Positions 25,396-33,453 of a stretch of DNA of 39,236 nt are shown here, in pieces (position 1 is the stretch's first letter; each line of letters begins with the position of its first letter). The notes below the pieces were generated by a model. The model had not been told where the DNA came from and made no database searches. It saw only the letters and a list, made by a program, of their open reading frames with translations. Both the position numbers and the translations under genes were made by a program. Source of the DNA: Bacilli bacterium (lineage in GTDB: Bacteria; Bacillota_I; Bacilli_A; RF39; UBA660); contig JAGHJJ010000016.1 in the NCBI GenBank assembly GCA_017886705.1, positions 1 through 39,236 on the forward strand. Reading direction: 5' to 3'.

Positions 25396-26235
25396 CTATT
25401 CATTCATACCGTAAACTGACCTTCTTACTTTTTGGTAAGATTTTTTCATTGGTTCACTTCTATAATCTACTATTTTAGTTAATGCTTCATTATGCAATTT
25501 TTGCTTCTGAGTACTTAACCTTCTACTATCCTCAATTATTTTTTTAAGTCCATACAAAGTATCTATAGCATCTGCATCAAACACACTGTCGTTTAGTGAT
25601 AACATAATATCATATTTTAACATTCTTAATGGTGATAAACCTATTTTATATATTTCTTCTTCTGTTAGATTTTTACCAAATTCTAGTAGATCCTCTTGTC
25701 CTAAACATTGTAGTGCCTCATTAAATTCTAACAATTCTATTCCCTGATAATATTTTTTCTTTACTTTATTCATCTCATTTTTCTTTTGTTCTAACGCAAA
25801 TTTAAAAGTTCTTAAATACTCTTTTTCTTTTTCATTATCACACTTTTTTATTCTTTTACTTAAATTCGTAATCTCTATGTTTCTAATATTATTAAAAAAA
25901 GGAGAAAGGAAGGTTAAATCTGTACATATATGTCTTTCACTAAAAAGTAACTGGCTCTCGCTAGATTTTTTCTCATAATAATAATTAAAATAGATTTCCA
26001 TTAATTGTTGTATTGTAGGATCTGGACCTATTAAATAACTATTTATATCTAAACCTCTTGTTGCAATAGTTTTATCATCCATATGTAATAAATCATCAAA
26101 TTTCCATCCCAAATTCTTTATTCTTCTTTTTAGCTCTATTTCTGCACAATTTCTCATTATTGTGCTATTTTTATCATTTAAAATAATTAATGATAATCCT
26201 GATATTGTTTGTTTTCTTAAATCTCTTATTTCCAT
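25396..26235 (-). CDS. Uncharacterised helical protein upstream of the Nudix gene
   Basis: About 279 aa, mostly helical, highly charged, with no membrane segment. I recognise no family. The middle (about 130-175) is rich in Lys and Glu and may be coiled coil (NLSKRIKKCDNEKEKEY). The end is basic (MKKSYQKVRRSVYG). The start is uncertain: the track uses TTG 26253, GTG 26250 is possible, and I list ATG 26235, which has only a distant GGTGA. A GGAGG lies about 20 nt upstream of the GTG, too far unless the GGAATAATTTTCC segment folds. It is likely in one transcript with the Nudix gene. Confidence 0.7.
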   Translation of the reverse strand: MEIRDLRKQTISGLSLIILNDKNSTIMRNCAEIELKRRIKNLGWKFDDLLHMDDKTIATRGLDINSYLIGPDPTIQQLMEIYFNYYYEKKSSESQLLFSERHICTDLTFLSPFFNNIRNIEITNLSKRIKKCDNEKEKEYLRTFKFALEQKKNEMNKVKKKYYQGIELLEFNEALQCLGQEDLLEFGKNLTEEEIYKIGLSPLRMLKYDIMLSLNDSVFDADAIDTLYGLKKIIEDSRRLSTQKQKLHNEALTKIVDYRSEPMKKSYQKVRRSVYGMNE

Positions 26236-26253
26236 ATTTAATTTCTTCACCAA

Positions 26254-26397
26254 TCTATAGGAAAATTATTCCTCCATCGACGCCTTTCAATTTGTCTTTT
26301 GTTATTTACTATCATACACCATAGTGATTAAAATTGCTATAAACTGCTTTACAAATTTTATAATTTCACTATTTATCTAATAGCGTTTCATTATATC
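26254..26397. other. Intergenic region between divergent genes
   Basis: The roughly 200-bp gap between the 25396-26235 gene and the plus-strand gene at 26455 is A/T-rich. Apart from the plus-strand promoter at 26398-26426 I find no clear -35/-10 pair for the minus strand, no tRNA and no strong hairpin. Confidence 0.5.
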
Positions 26398-26426
26398 TTT
26401 ACATTTCGTTACTTTTTTACTATACT
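26398..26426 (+). promoter_or_regulatory. Promoter of the 112-aa gene
   Basis: TTTACA, 17 nt, TATACT on the plus strand, about 28 nt before the GTG start. Confidence 0.65.
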
Positions 26427-26454
26427 TAAAGAACACGGAAAAGGAGGGATATCT

Positions 26455-26793
26455 GTGAAGTCAACTGAAAAAGATTCAACTAGTGCTAATTATCAAGTAT
26501 TACTAATTGACAATGACCTTGATATTAATATACTTTCTTCTCTTTTACCAATGAAGGCAAAAGCAGAGTTATCTTCCATTCCTAATGATGAAAGTATAGA
26601 GATGTATTTCGCTAGACAATCTATGAATTATCAGAAACAAGGAATTCACGCTTTATATGTTTCTTGTGATCCAGTAAAATTAGTAGTTGCTAAAGATTTT
26701 CAAATGGATACTTGTTTTTTAAACAATGGAATCAATGATTTTTTAGATTTTGATAAAAATTACGAAATACCAGTAAAAAAATTAACTAAATAA
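26455..26793 (+). CDS. Uncharacterised 112-aa protein
   Basis: I do not recognise this small acidic protein. It starts at GTG with a very strong SD (AAGGAGGG, 6 nt), and has a good promoter and a terminator, so it is a real single-gene transcript. YQVLLIDNDLDINILSSLL near residue 13 resembles the first strand of a receiver- or HAD-like alpha/beta fold, but no phospho-acceptor follows. The middle has GIHALYVSCDPVKLVVAKDF. There is no signal peptide or membrane segment. Confidence 0.8.
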   Translation: MKSTEKDSTSANYQVLLIDNDLDINILSSLLPMKAKAELSSIPNDESIEMYFARQSMNYQKQGIHALYVSCDPVKLVVAKDFQMDTCFLNNGINDFLDFDKNYEIPVKKLTK

Positions 26794-26824
26794 GACTTCT
26801 ATTTATGATTTAGAAGTCTTTTTT
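26792..26824 (+). terminator. Terminator of the 112-aa gene
   Basis: AAGACTTCTA, a 9-nt loop and TAGAAGTCTT, then a T run, on the plus strand. It overlaps the stop codon. Confidence 0.9.
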
Positions 26825-26874
26825 GATATCATATGATAGTCCTTACTATTTTCTTTTTCACTTTTTAGCAATAT

Positions 26875-26881
26875 TTCGACA
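26875..26881 (-). promoter_or_regulatory. Spo0A-box core near the metallophosphoesterase promoter
   Basis: TGTCGAA on the minus strand, about 20 nt upstream of the -10. It is only a 7-mer core match, so chance is possible. Confidence 0.25.
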
Positions 26882-26898
26882 TATTTTGCTTGATATGG

Positions 26899-26907
26899 TG
26901 TTACAAT
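26899..26907 (+). promoter_or_regulatory. Extended -10 promoter of the metallophosphoesterase gene
   Basis: TG-T-TACAAT on the plus strand, with no obvious -35. The ATG used by the ORF track overlaps this box, which argues for the downstream start at 26930. Confidence 0.5.
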
Positions 26908-26929
26908 GGTTAAAAGGTTTGGTGATTGT

Positions 26930-27787
26930 ATGGGCGAAGAAGAGTATAAGAAAATTGTGCAAAGAATAAGTTCTACTAATTTTTATGATTTTATGAATTA
27001 TTATGATTTAACTTATGGAGAGTTACTAGGTATTATTGGTTATGGAGTTCATTCTGATATTTCTAAGATGCGAAAAAACACTTTATATAAATTATTGCGT
27101 ACTAAACAATGTATTTTAGAATTTACAGATTCTAAGATAGGAGTTATGGCTGATACTCATATCGGTAGTCCTTTTATGAGTTGGGATAAAATTAATAGGA
27201 TGTATGACTTTTTCTTTGATAATGATATTTATACGGTTGTTCTACTTGGAGATTTATTTCATGGTCCTTCTTATAGTTGTAAAAATAGTCCTAACCGAAG
27301 TATTACTCAATGCTATCAACAGTTTGTTGCGTGTGAAGATAATTATCCTAAGGGATTTCAGAATTTTATGTTACATGGTAATCATGAACAAAGATTTGAA
27401 CAAGTTGGTATGGACTTATGGAACATGCTTGCTGTTAAAAGAGATGATTTTTTCTCTTTAGGTATTGGTAGATGCTATGTTAAAATGAACGGATTTATTA
27501 TTTCCTTAAATCATCCTGGTATTGAAGACCGTCTTCTTCCTCCTGAACTTCATTATGATATTGGTCTTTATGCCCATTATCATTATTTTTATCAAGGAAA
27601 CAAAAGAACTTATATTGGAACATGTAGTAATCTTGTGAATAGACCTGCATCTTCAAAGATAGATAATCCTGGATTTGCCATTTTATCTGCTTGTGATAAA
27701 GATTTATGTGTTACAGCCTATGACTTATCTACAGATAATATCCAACCTTTATTTGCAAAGACATATTCTAAGTCAAACAAAAGATAG
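26930..27787 (+). CDS. Calcineurin-like metallophosphoesterase
   Basis: About 285 aa. Dinuclear-metal motifs in order: D-x-H in GVMADTHIGSP, GD in VVLLGDLFHGPS, GNHE in MLHGNHEQRF, a later His in SLNHPG, and a variant GHxH as YAHYHYF, where Ala replaces Gly. About 65 N-terminal residues precede the first motif and look helical (NYYDLTYGELLGIIGYG), possibly a substrate or partner domain. I choose ATG 26930 with GGTGAT just upstream, because the track ATG at 26906 lies in the -10 box. It is monocistronic. Substrate unknown (phosphodiester, nucleotide or phosphoprotein). Confidence 0.88.
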   Translation: MGEEEYKKIVQRISSTNFYDFMNYYDLTYGELLGIIGYGVHSDISKMRKNTLYKLLRTKQCILEFTDSKIGVMADTHIGSPFMSWDKINRMYDFFFDNDIYTVVLLGDLFHGPSYSCKNSPNRSITQCYQQFVACEDNYPKGFQNFMLHGNHEQRFEQVGMDLWNMLAVKRDDFFSLGIGRCYVKMNGFIISLNHPGIEDRLLPPELHYDIGLYAHYHYFYQGNKRTYIGTCSNLVNRPASSKIDNPGFAILSACDKDLCVTAYDLSTDNIQPLFAKTYSKSNKR

Positions 27788-27812
27788 GGCTAAGCCTGCC
27801 CTACCTTTTTTT
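27785..27812 (+). terminator. Terminator of the metallophosphoesterase gene
   Basis: TAGGGC, a 7-nt loop and GCCCTA, then CC and a T run on the plus strand. It starts at the stop codon and overlaps the end of the convergent 27790-30327 gene. Confidence 0.8.
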
Positions 27813-30327
27813 GATATGCTTTTAGTATTTTTTTGATACCCTTTTCATTGCTTTTTTCTAGACTACTTGGAACATATTCATGTTGTTCATTCAATTTTTC
27901 TAACAATTCTTTTACTTCGGTTTCTGCTTCTTCTGGATTGTATCTATTCATTCCTATTCTGTGAATTGTATTTAATAAATATATTCCTTCCTCAGTAGAT
28001 GGATTTATTTCTATTCTGCTTTCTGAAGTTTTTGATGGAATGTAATATTTACTTTCTTGATCATGCATTATATCAAATATCTGGTGTGCTTTTTTTCTTT
28101 CTATTTTATATAAATCTTGACAAATAGAATTATGATTTCTTAAAATTAGTTCTTCTGCATTTGGTAAAGAGCTTTGATATATAAAAGGAATTTTCTCACT
28201 TTCCAATTTTAATGAGATGGTTTCTGATAAATAGCTTTCTATTATGTTTTTCATACTACTTTCTTGATATATATTTTCTTCATAATTCATCTTATCTCTG
28301 ATTAGACCTAACCAGTTTACAAATTCCTTTAGTGTAGGTGTTTCTCTATATTTGTCTAAATCTTGACCGTTATAGTAGGCATCTATTTTTATATTAGCAG
28401 GACTTATTTTTAAACTTTCAAGATTATTATTCATCTGAATCGTAGTTTCAAACATCATAGTTGGATATTCTCTTTTAGTATTTAAAGTTGGCAACTTGTC
28501 ATATCCGCATTCTAATTCTTTAGCAATATATTCATTACCATTTATTATTGTTGTTGTATCAAGTATGTGAATTCCTACCTTTTTGCTTCCATCTTGATTA
28601 TAGGCTATTGAAAAAGCAAAAGGCTCTACTCCTTCTATTTGAAATGTTCTTACTGTGTCAGTTGTTTTAAATTCAGGATACCCTTTTCTATGATTTCCCT
28701 TTATGCCATCATTAAGCAAATATTCATATATTTCTCCTCTTTGTTCATTATTAAAATATTGAACTTTATTATTTTGAACATTGCTTTTTTCATAGTTGTC
28801 ATCAAATATTTCTATTTCTTCTATATCTGTCAATACTTTTTCTGTACTTTGATAGCCCTTACCTTTGATATATTCTTTAAATTCTTCTATTCTTAGATAA
28901 TATTTATCTTGCTCTTCTTTAGTTAATTCTACTTCTTTATTTATAAATAATTTTATTATTTCTTTATAATATACTGGTTCTATATAGTCAAATCCTTGAT
29001 TTTGAAGTTTTAATTTATAATTTTTAATAAAGTTATCTAATACTAATAGAACAATGTGTTCTTTTCTTCTAGTGATTACTTTGTTGCTACCGTGGTCTTC
29101 TTTTTCTTTATAAGTTGTTCTAGCTCTAGTAAATTCTTCTATTTCAAGTAGCTTTTTGATATACTCGTAATTTCTATCATCTTGCATTAATTTATTTAAT
29201 ATATCATAGTAAACACTGGTATCCTCATCTTCTATTTCATAAAATACTGGTTTTATTCTTGTAAATTCTTTTTCTATATTTTTTAAAAATGCTTTTTCCC
29301 AGCGATTTTCTTCTTTATTAATATTTTTTCTCTTTTGTTTTATTACATCTATAGCTAAAATAGTTAGTTCTTCTAATTCATACTCTGGTAAATTTAGCAT
29401 ATGATTTAATAGTTCTTTAACCTCTTCTGGAATAAATCGTACTGGCATATTACTATATTCTGATGTGTATTTACCTAATACTAATTTTCTTAAAATTCTT
29501 TGGAAGTCTTTTTCAATTTCATTTTTTGGTTCTATAAAATCATAATTTTCGATTAATTCTTCATTTGCTAATTCTGGATTTGTTAATAGTTTAATTTGCG
29601 CATTGTCTAACTCTTTTAGATGTATTATGCACTCTAAAAGTTGATGACATTTTCTAAGTTCTGATGTCATATCTTCTAGCTTTTCTTTTAAGGAAGAGTA
29701 TTCTTCTTTATTCATTTGGGCATATATTAGTTTTTTTGAAGTAGGAAGCCCTTGTTTTATATTACTATCTACAGCTACCATACGATAAATATTTTCAGTC
29801 ATTTCTTTTTTATATGATTTTTGTTCTTGTAGTGCTTTCGTATAGATACTTTGCAGTTCTTTTAGAATTGATAATCTTTCATTATAAAATCCTGTTTCTT
29901 TATATAATTGAAATTTTTCTTTTGCCTCGTCTGATATCCAATAATTAATTAACTCTATGTCTGAAATTGTCTTTTTTCTTCTTTCTTCTAATCTTGATTC
30001 TCTTGGTGTATCATTTGTAGTTCTTCTTTCTTCTACTGGTGCTGGTTGATTTCGCATCCATCTAAATTTTTCATCAATTGCTTTAATTTCTTTAAATTCT
30101 ATTTGAGTTTCTAAAGCAAGTTCATCTTGACCCTTGTTTTTATAACTTCTGTTTTGTGCTCTGTTACTTCTTTTCATCGCAATTAATGTTTTACTAATTT
30201 CCGATAATTTATCGTCAGTCAGTTCTTCTCCAAGTTGTCTTTCTAATTCTTGTAGATTTTCTACATTCTTTATGTATGATATTGCTTCCTTAACTATTTC
30301 TATATACTCTTCTTTTCTTTTTCTCAT
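27790..30327 (-). CDS. Large protein with C-terminal RNB (RNase II/R)-like domain lacking the catalytic aspartates
   Basis: The protein is 845 aa with no signal peptide or membrane segment. Residues 1 to about 530 are long, charged helices of no family I know. From about 554 to 800 the segment order follows the RNase II/R catalytic domain: TFQIEGVEPFAFSIAY (RNase R has the DGEDARDFDDA loop here), KKVGIHILDTTTII (like VAIADVSYYV), LPTLNTKREYPTMMFETTIQ (like LCSLNPQVDRLCMVCEMTV), and IESYLSETISLKL..KIPFIYQSSLPNAEEL (like IEECMILANISAARF..EPALFRIHDKPSTEAI). The catalytic Asp loop is shortened and has no Asp, and the RRY motif is lost. I infer a non-catalytic RNA-binding relative. Start ATG 30327, 10 nt after AAAGGA. 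It follows the HAD gene by 15 nt. Confidence 0.8.
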   Translation of the reverse strand: MRKRKEEYIEIVKEAISYIKNVENLQELERQLGEELTDDKLSEISKTLIAMKRSNRAQNRSYKNKGQDELALETQIEFKEIKAIDEKFRWMRNQPAPVEERRTTNDTPRESRLEERRKKTISDIELINYWISDEAKEKFQLYKETGFYNERLSILKELQSIYTKALQEQKSYKKEMTENIYRMVAVDSNIKQGLPTSKKLIYAQMNKEEYSSLKEKLEDMTSELRKCHQLLECIIHLKELDNAQIKLLTNPELANEELIENYDFIEPKNEIEKDFQRILRKLVLGKYTSEYSNMPVRFIPEEVKELLNHMLNLPEYELEELTILAIDVIKQKRKNINKEENRWEKAFLKNIEKEFTRIKPVFYEIEDEDTSVYYDILNKLMQDDRNYEYIKKLLEIEEFTRARTTYKEKEDHGSNKVITRRKEHIVLLVLDNFIKNYKLKLQNQGFDYIEPVYYKEIIKLFINKEVELTKEEQDKYYLRIEEFKEYIKGKGYQSTEKVLTDIEEIEIFDDNYEKSNVQNNKVQYFNNEQRGEIYEYLLNDGIKGNHRKGYPEFKTTDTVRTFQIEGVEPFAFSIAYNQDGSKKVGIHILDTTTIINGNEYIAKELECGYDKLPTLNTKREYPTMMFETTIQMNNNLESLKISPANIKIDAYYNGQDLDKYRETPTLKEFVNWLGLIRDKMNYEENIYQESSMKNIIESYLSETISLKLESEKIPFIYQSSLPNAEELILRNHNSICQDLYKIERKKAHQIFDIMHDQESKYYIPSKTSESRIEINPSTEEGIYLLNTIHRIGMNRYNPEEAETEVKELLEKLNEQHEYVPSSLEKSNEKGIKKILKAYQKKVGQA

Positions 30328-30342
30328 ATTCACCCGTTCCTT

Positions 30343-31140
30343 TTATTTCTTTATTAGTTTTTTTACTAGAAATTTTTCTATTCCATCTTCATTATTAGAG
30401 GTTGTTATCGCTTTTGATTTTTCTTTTACTTCTGGTAGTGCATTTCCCATGGCGACACCTAAACCTACTCGTTCGATTACCTCTAAATCATTTAATCCAT
30501 CTCCAAAAAATATCATTTCTTGTGTACTTATTCCTAAATTTTGTCCTAATGTTTCTAAGGTATTTGCTTTATTAATGTTTTTTGGATTGATAATTAGCCA
30601 TTGATCTTTACTATTTGAGTTTTGCATTATAAAGCAATTCACATTAGAAAATTTCCGGGTAATCAACTGATAATTGGTATTGACATCTTCTCCTATTTTT
30701 AGAAATATATTCATTCTGGCTATTTTTTCTTGTATATCTTCTACTTTATCTATTTGTGTTTTTTCTACAATAAATGGTAACAATTCACTTGTAATTTTAT
30801 AAGCGTAATATTTTGTCCCTGATATTAAATATATTTGTTTTGATATTTCTTCTACTTCTTGTATTATTTGGTTTGCTTCTTGATGAGTGATGTATCCCAT
30901 CCATTCTTCTTCCTGTCTATTAACATCATAAATAGTTACTCCATTATTTACAATTACATGTGTAAAAATATCTATGGGAACTGCATTTATTGTATCTTCT
31001 AATGTCCTAGCGGTTGCACCTACTACTTTGTAACCTTCTCTTTTTAAACTTCTTAATATCTCTTCGGTTTTTGGTAATACTTTTTTATCATCCGTTAGTA
31101 AAGTACCATCAAAATCCATTGAAATTAACTTATATCCCAT
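30343..31140 (-). CDS. HAD-superfamily Cof-type phosphatase
   Basis: This 265-aa cytosolic phosphatase is of the Cof/YidA (HAD-IIB) class. Motif I is SMDFDGTLL, motif II ATART, a Lys precedes the capped region, and motif IV is FFGDGLNDLEV followed by GVAMGNALPEVK. Such enzymes dephosphorylate sugar phosphates, flavin precursors or pyridoxal phosphate; the substrate cannot be assigned. SD AAAGGAAG, 6 nt. It is the promoter-proximal gene, followed closely by the RNB-like gene. Confidence 0.93.
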   Translation of the reverse strand: MGYKLISMDFDGTLLTDDKKVLPKTEEILRSLKREGYKVVGATARTLEDTINAVPIDIFTHVIVNNGVTIYDVNRQEEEWMGYITHQEANQIIQEVEEISKQIYLISGTKYYAYKITSELLPFIVEKTQIDKVEDIQEKIARMNIFLKIGEDVNTNYQLITRKFSNVNCFIMQNSNSKDQWLIINPKNINKANTLETLGQNLGISTQEMIFFGDGLNDLEVIERVGLGVAMGNALPEVKEKSKAITTSNNEDGIEKFLVKKLIKK

Positions 31141-31161
31141 ACTACTTCCTTTCTTGTCTTT

Positions 31162-31190
31162 ATCATACTATTTCATTTATTAAAATACAA
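31162..31190 (-). promoter_or_regulatory. Promoter of the HAD/RNB-like operon
   Basis: TTGTAT, 17 nt, TATGAT on the minus strand, about 22 nt upstream of the HAD ATG. Confidence 0.5.
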
Positions 31191-31208
31191 TCATTTATTT
31201 TAAAAATA

Positions 31209-31238
31209 ATAAAAAAAGAAATAGAATTCCTCTATTTC
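31209..31238 (-). terminator. Terminator of the DUF2975/HTH/DUF4173 operon
   Basis: GAAATAGA, a 5-nt loop and TCTATTTC, followed by seven T residues on the minus strand, overlapping the stop codon. Confidence 0.85.
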
Positions 31239-32650
31239 AAATTTTTTATACTTTCTCTTGCTTGATACTTAGCTAGATTCCATTCTCTAAAGTCTTTGGT
31301 TTCAAAATCTCTTTTTTGTAAATATTTCTTTAATAATTTTTTTGCATCTTTATCTTTTACTTCTTCTAAGAAATCTACTAACTCAGGGATGTTATCGGCA
31401 TGATTATTCATTAGATAGTAAATATCAATATCATTTTTCTTTTGATATCTATCAATATTTCTTATGGCTATTACTTTGTCTATATTTATATAATTGATGA
31501 TTACATATACTGTAATTATGATTATCATATAACTTTTTACGATATTAAATTTATCTTTTATAATATAGATAATCGTTGGTATTAGACAGATTGTTTCAGT
31601 AAATAGACTAATGTATACTAATAATCTTAATAGAGTATAACCAAATTCTTGTTCATATAAATACATTCTAATAAATGAAGAAATTATAATGATAAACGTT
31701 AGAAATACTAATAGTATTGATAAAGCTTTTATTTTTTTATTATCATTTTTGTTATCATATTTTTTCGTATATAAGATTACACATAAATTTATTAGGGATA
31801 CTACCATTAATTGGAAGAAGCCTTGTCTTGCATATTCAGCATACGTAATTGTTGAACCTACTGAATGAAGTAATAAAGATTTTATTTGTATTATATCAAA
31901 AATAATATAGATAATATTTAATACTATTAATAATAATTTGATTGTATCCGTTTCTTTCTTTTTTTCTTTGATGATTCCTTCTCCATCACGATCTTCTTCT
32001 TGATAGTTAGAAAGTAAATATAATAATAATGCTGAAAAATAGATAAAGAATGCTATTATTATTAATACTCTAGCGATGATATTTCCAAATTTTATATGAT
32101 TTATTGCTTTGGCAGGGATGTTTAATATATTTGATATTAAATCATTAAAAATCATATCTGCTGATGATAATAGAATAAGTACCACTATTATAATTGGTAG
32201 AATAATTAAAATAGATTTTAGTTTCTTTTTTAATTCCTTCTTTAAATGTATTTTTTTGTTTATTCCTTCTTTTACTTTGCGAAAGACTTCACCAATATAT
32301 TCTAAAGGATTTAGTATAATACAAAATCCATCACCTATTAAATCTATTACTTTAAAAGTAGGTCTTATTGTCATAATAAATAGTAAAATTGTTAATATTG
32401 TTATTACTATAAAGTTTAATATTTTGAAGAATAAGCTATCAAAAATAAAGTAAGTTAACGATAATAAAAATATTGGTATTAGTAAAATTAGACCTTTTTT
32501 ATTATTAATTTTATTATTCTTTTTTAATATTTTATAAATTATCCATACCAATGGAATATTAAATAATATTACTGATAATCCTAGTTTTGTTCCGTAATAC
32601 ATAATACAAAACCAGATTGCTAATAAAAATATATATATTAAATTAACCAT
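31232..32650 (-). CDS. DUF4153/DUF4173-type multi-pass membrane protein
   Basis: About 472 aa. Roughly 10-11 hydrophobic helices fill residues 1-390; a soluble C-terminal tail of about 80 residues follows (NIDRYQKKNDIDIYYLMNNHADNIPELVDFL). The ALLLYLLSNY segment and the VGSTITYAEYARQGFFQLMVVSLINL region are typical of the DUF4153/DUF4173 family, whose role is unknown. I start at ATG 32650, 9 nt after AAAGGG; this overlaps the HTH gene by 8 nt and gives translational coupling. Track starts further upstream lack an SD. The tail could respond to or interact with partners, but nothing in the sequence shows a ligand. Confidence 0.8.
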   Translation of the reverse strand: MVNLIYIFLLAIWFCIMYYGTKLGLSVILFNIPLVWIIYKILKKNNKINNKKGLILLIPIFLLSLTYFIFDSLFFKILNFIVITILTILLFIMTIRPTFKVIDLIGDGFCIILNPLEYIGEVFRKVKEGINKKIHLKKELKKKLKSILIILPIIIVVLILLSSADMIFNDLISNILNIPAKAINHIKFGNIIARVLIIIAFFIYFSALLLYLLSNYQEEDRDGEGIIKEKKKETDTIKLLLIVLNIIYIIFDIIQIKSLLLHSVGSTITYAEYARQGFFQLMVVSLINLCVILYTKKYDNKNDNKKIKALSILLVFLTFIIIISSFIRMYLYEQEFGYTLLRLLVYISLFTETICLIPTIIYIIKDKFNIVKSYMIIIITVYVIINYINIDKVIAIRNIDRYQKKNDIDIYYLMNNHADNIPELVDFLEEVKDKDAKKLLKKYLQKRDFETKDFREWNLAKYQARESIKNLK

Positions 32651-32861
32651 GTTCTTCATCCCTTTCATAATCTAGAATATCTCCTGGTTTACAATCTAGC
32701 ACTTCACAAATTTTATTTAATGTAGAAAATCTAATTGCCTTTCCTTTATTTGTTTTTAATATCGAAAGATTTGCTTGCGTAATTCCAACCTTTTCTGCTA
32801 GTTCTTGAGATGATATTTTTCTTTTTGCCATCATAACATCTAAGTTCACAATTATTGCCAT
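32643..32861 (-). CDS. Small YozG-like Cro/C1 helix-turn-helix protein
   Basis: This 72-aa protein is essentially one HTH domain: MAKRKISSQELAEKVGIT, then QANLSILKTNKGKAIRFSTLNKI, ending in CKPGDILDYE. This is the typical YozG-type regulator found next to DUF2975 membrane proteins in Bacillota. SD AAGGAGG, 6 nt. It lies 12 nt after the DUF2975 gene and overlaps the following DUF4173 gene. It probably autoregulates the operon, possibly controlled by its membrane partner. Confidence 0.92.
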   Translation of the reverse strand: MAIIVNLDVMMAKRKISSQELAEKVGITQANLSILKTNKGKAIRFSTLNKICEVLDCKPGDILDYERDEEHG

Positions 32862-32873
32862 AACTACCTCCTT

Positions 32874-33341
32874 CTATATTGTTAAATCATTCTCTTCTTT
32901 GTATTCTGTTGCTTGTTTAAATAATTCACTTAATAAATATAAAGCAATTCCTACCCCGATAAATAAAATAGTAAAGAATGTTAGGGATATTTTTACAGCA
33001 ATCGTATAAGTTGGATATACAAAGATAGATAGTAGTAGAGCTATTAAAATTATGATTCCGATGATGAAACTTATCCACATCGTCTCTTTTAAATATTTAA
33101 CCATAATCATACTAAATGGATTTTCTATTTTTAACAGTTTAAACAACTTTATGAATTGGTATACTAACATTAAAAATAAAATTCCACTTGGATAGATTAA
33201 AAATACTAATAAATCAAATTTAATATTTAAAACTTCTAATATTTTCCATAAACAAAGTAATAATATGACTCCTATCACTATACTGATTTTTAATAAAATA
33301 CTTATTGTGGTTGCGATGATTTTAGTTTTATCTTTTTTCAT
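32874..33341 (-). CDS. DUF2975-family membrane protein
   Basis: This 155-aa protein has four transmembrane helices (about 10-35, 45-65, 90-112 and 118-142), a basic N-terminus and a cytoplasmic C-terminal stretch containing FKQATEYKEEND. Size and LLSELFKQATEYKEENDLT match DUF2975, where the Glu-rich end is followed by a YozG-type HTH gene, as here. The family function is not known. SD AAGGAGG, 7 nt. It is the first gene of the operon with a near-consensus promoter. Confidence 0.88.
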   Translation of the reverse strand: MKKDKTKIIATTISILLKISIVIGVILLLCLWKILEVLNIKFDLLVFLIYPSGILFLMLVYQFIKLFKLLKIENPFSMIMVKYLKETMWISFIIGIIILIALLLSIFVYPTYTIAVKISLTFFTILFIGVGIALYLLSELFKQATEYKEENDLTI

Positions 33342-33363
33342 TATTTTTCCTCCTTTTGATATT

Positions 33364-33391
33364 ATTATATTCTATTTATATTAAATGTCAA
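33364..33391 (-). promoter_or_regulatory. Promoter of the DUF2975 operon
   Basis: TTGACA, 16 nt, TATAAT on the minus strand: consensus hexamers with a slightly short spacer, about 22 nt before the ATG. Confidence 0.75.
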
Positions 33392-33424
33392 TATATTTTT
33401 ATTGTTTTTCGATATTTTATTATT

Positions 33425-33453
33425 GAATAAAAAGAACTATTTTCTAGTTCTTT
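33425..33453 (-). terminator. Terminator of the transglutaminase-like operon
   Basis: AAAGAACTA, a 5-nt loop and TAGTTCTTT followed by TTATTC on the minus strand, overlapping the stop codon. Confidence 0.8.

Noticed and set aside
33071-33079. Perfect DnaA-box 9-mer TTATCCACA
   Set aside because: A single hit within the DUF2975 coding sequence; expected by chance in this base composition.
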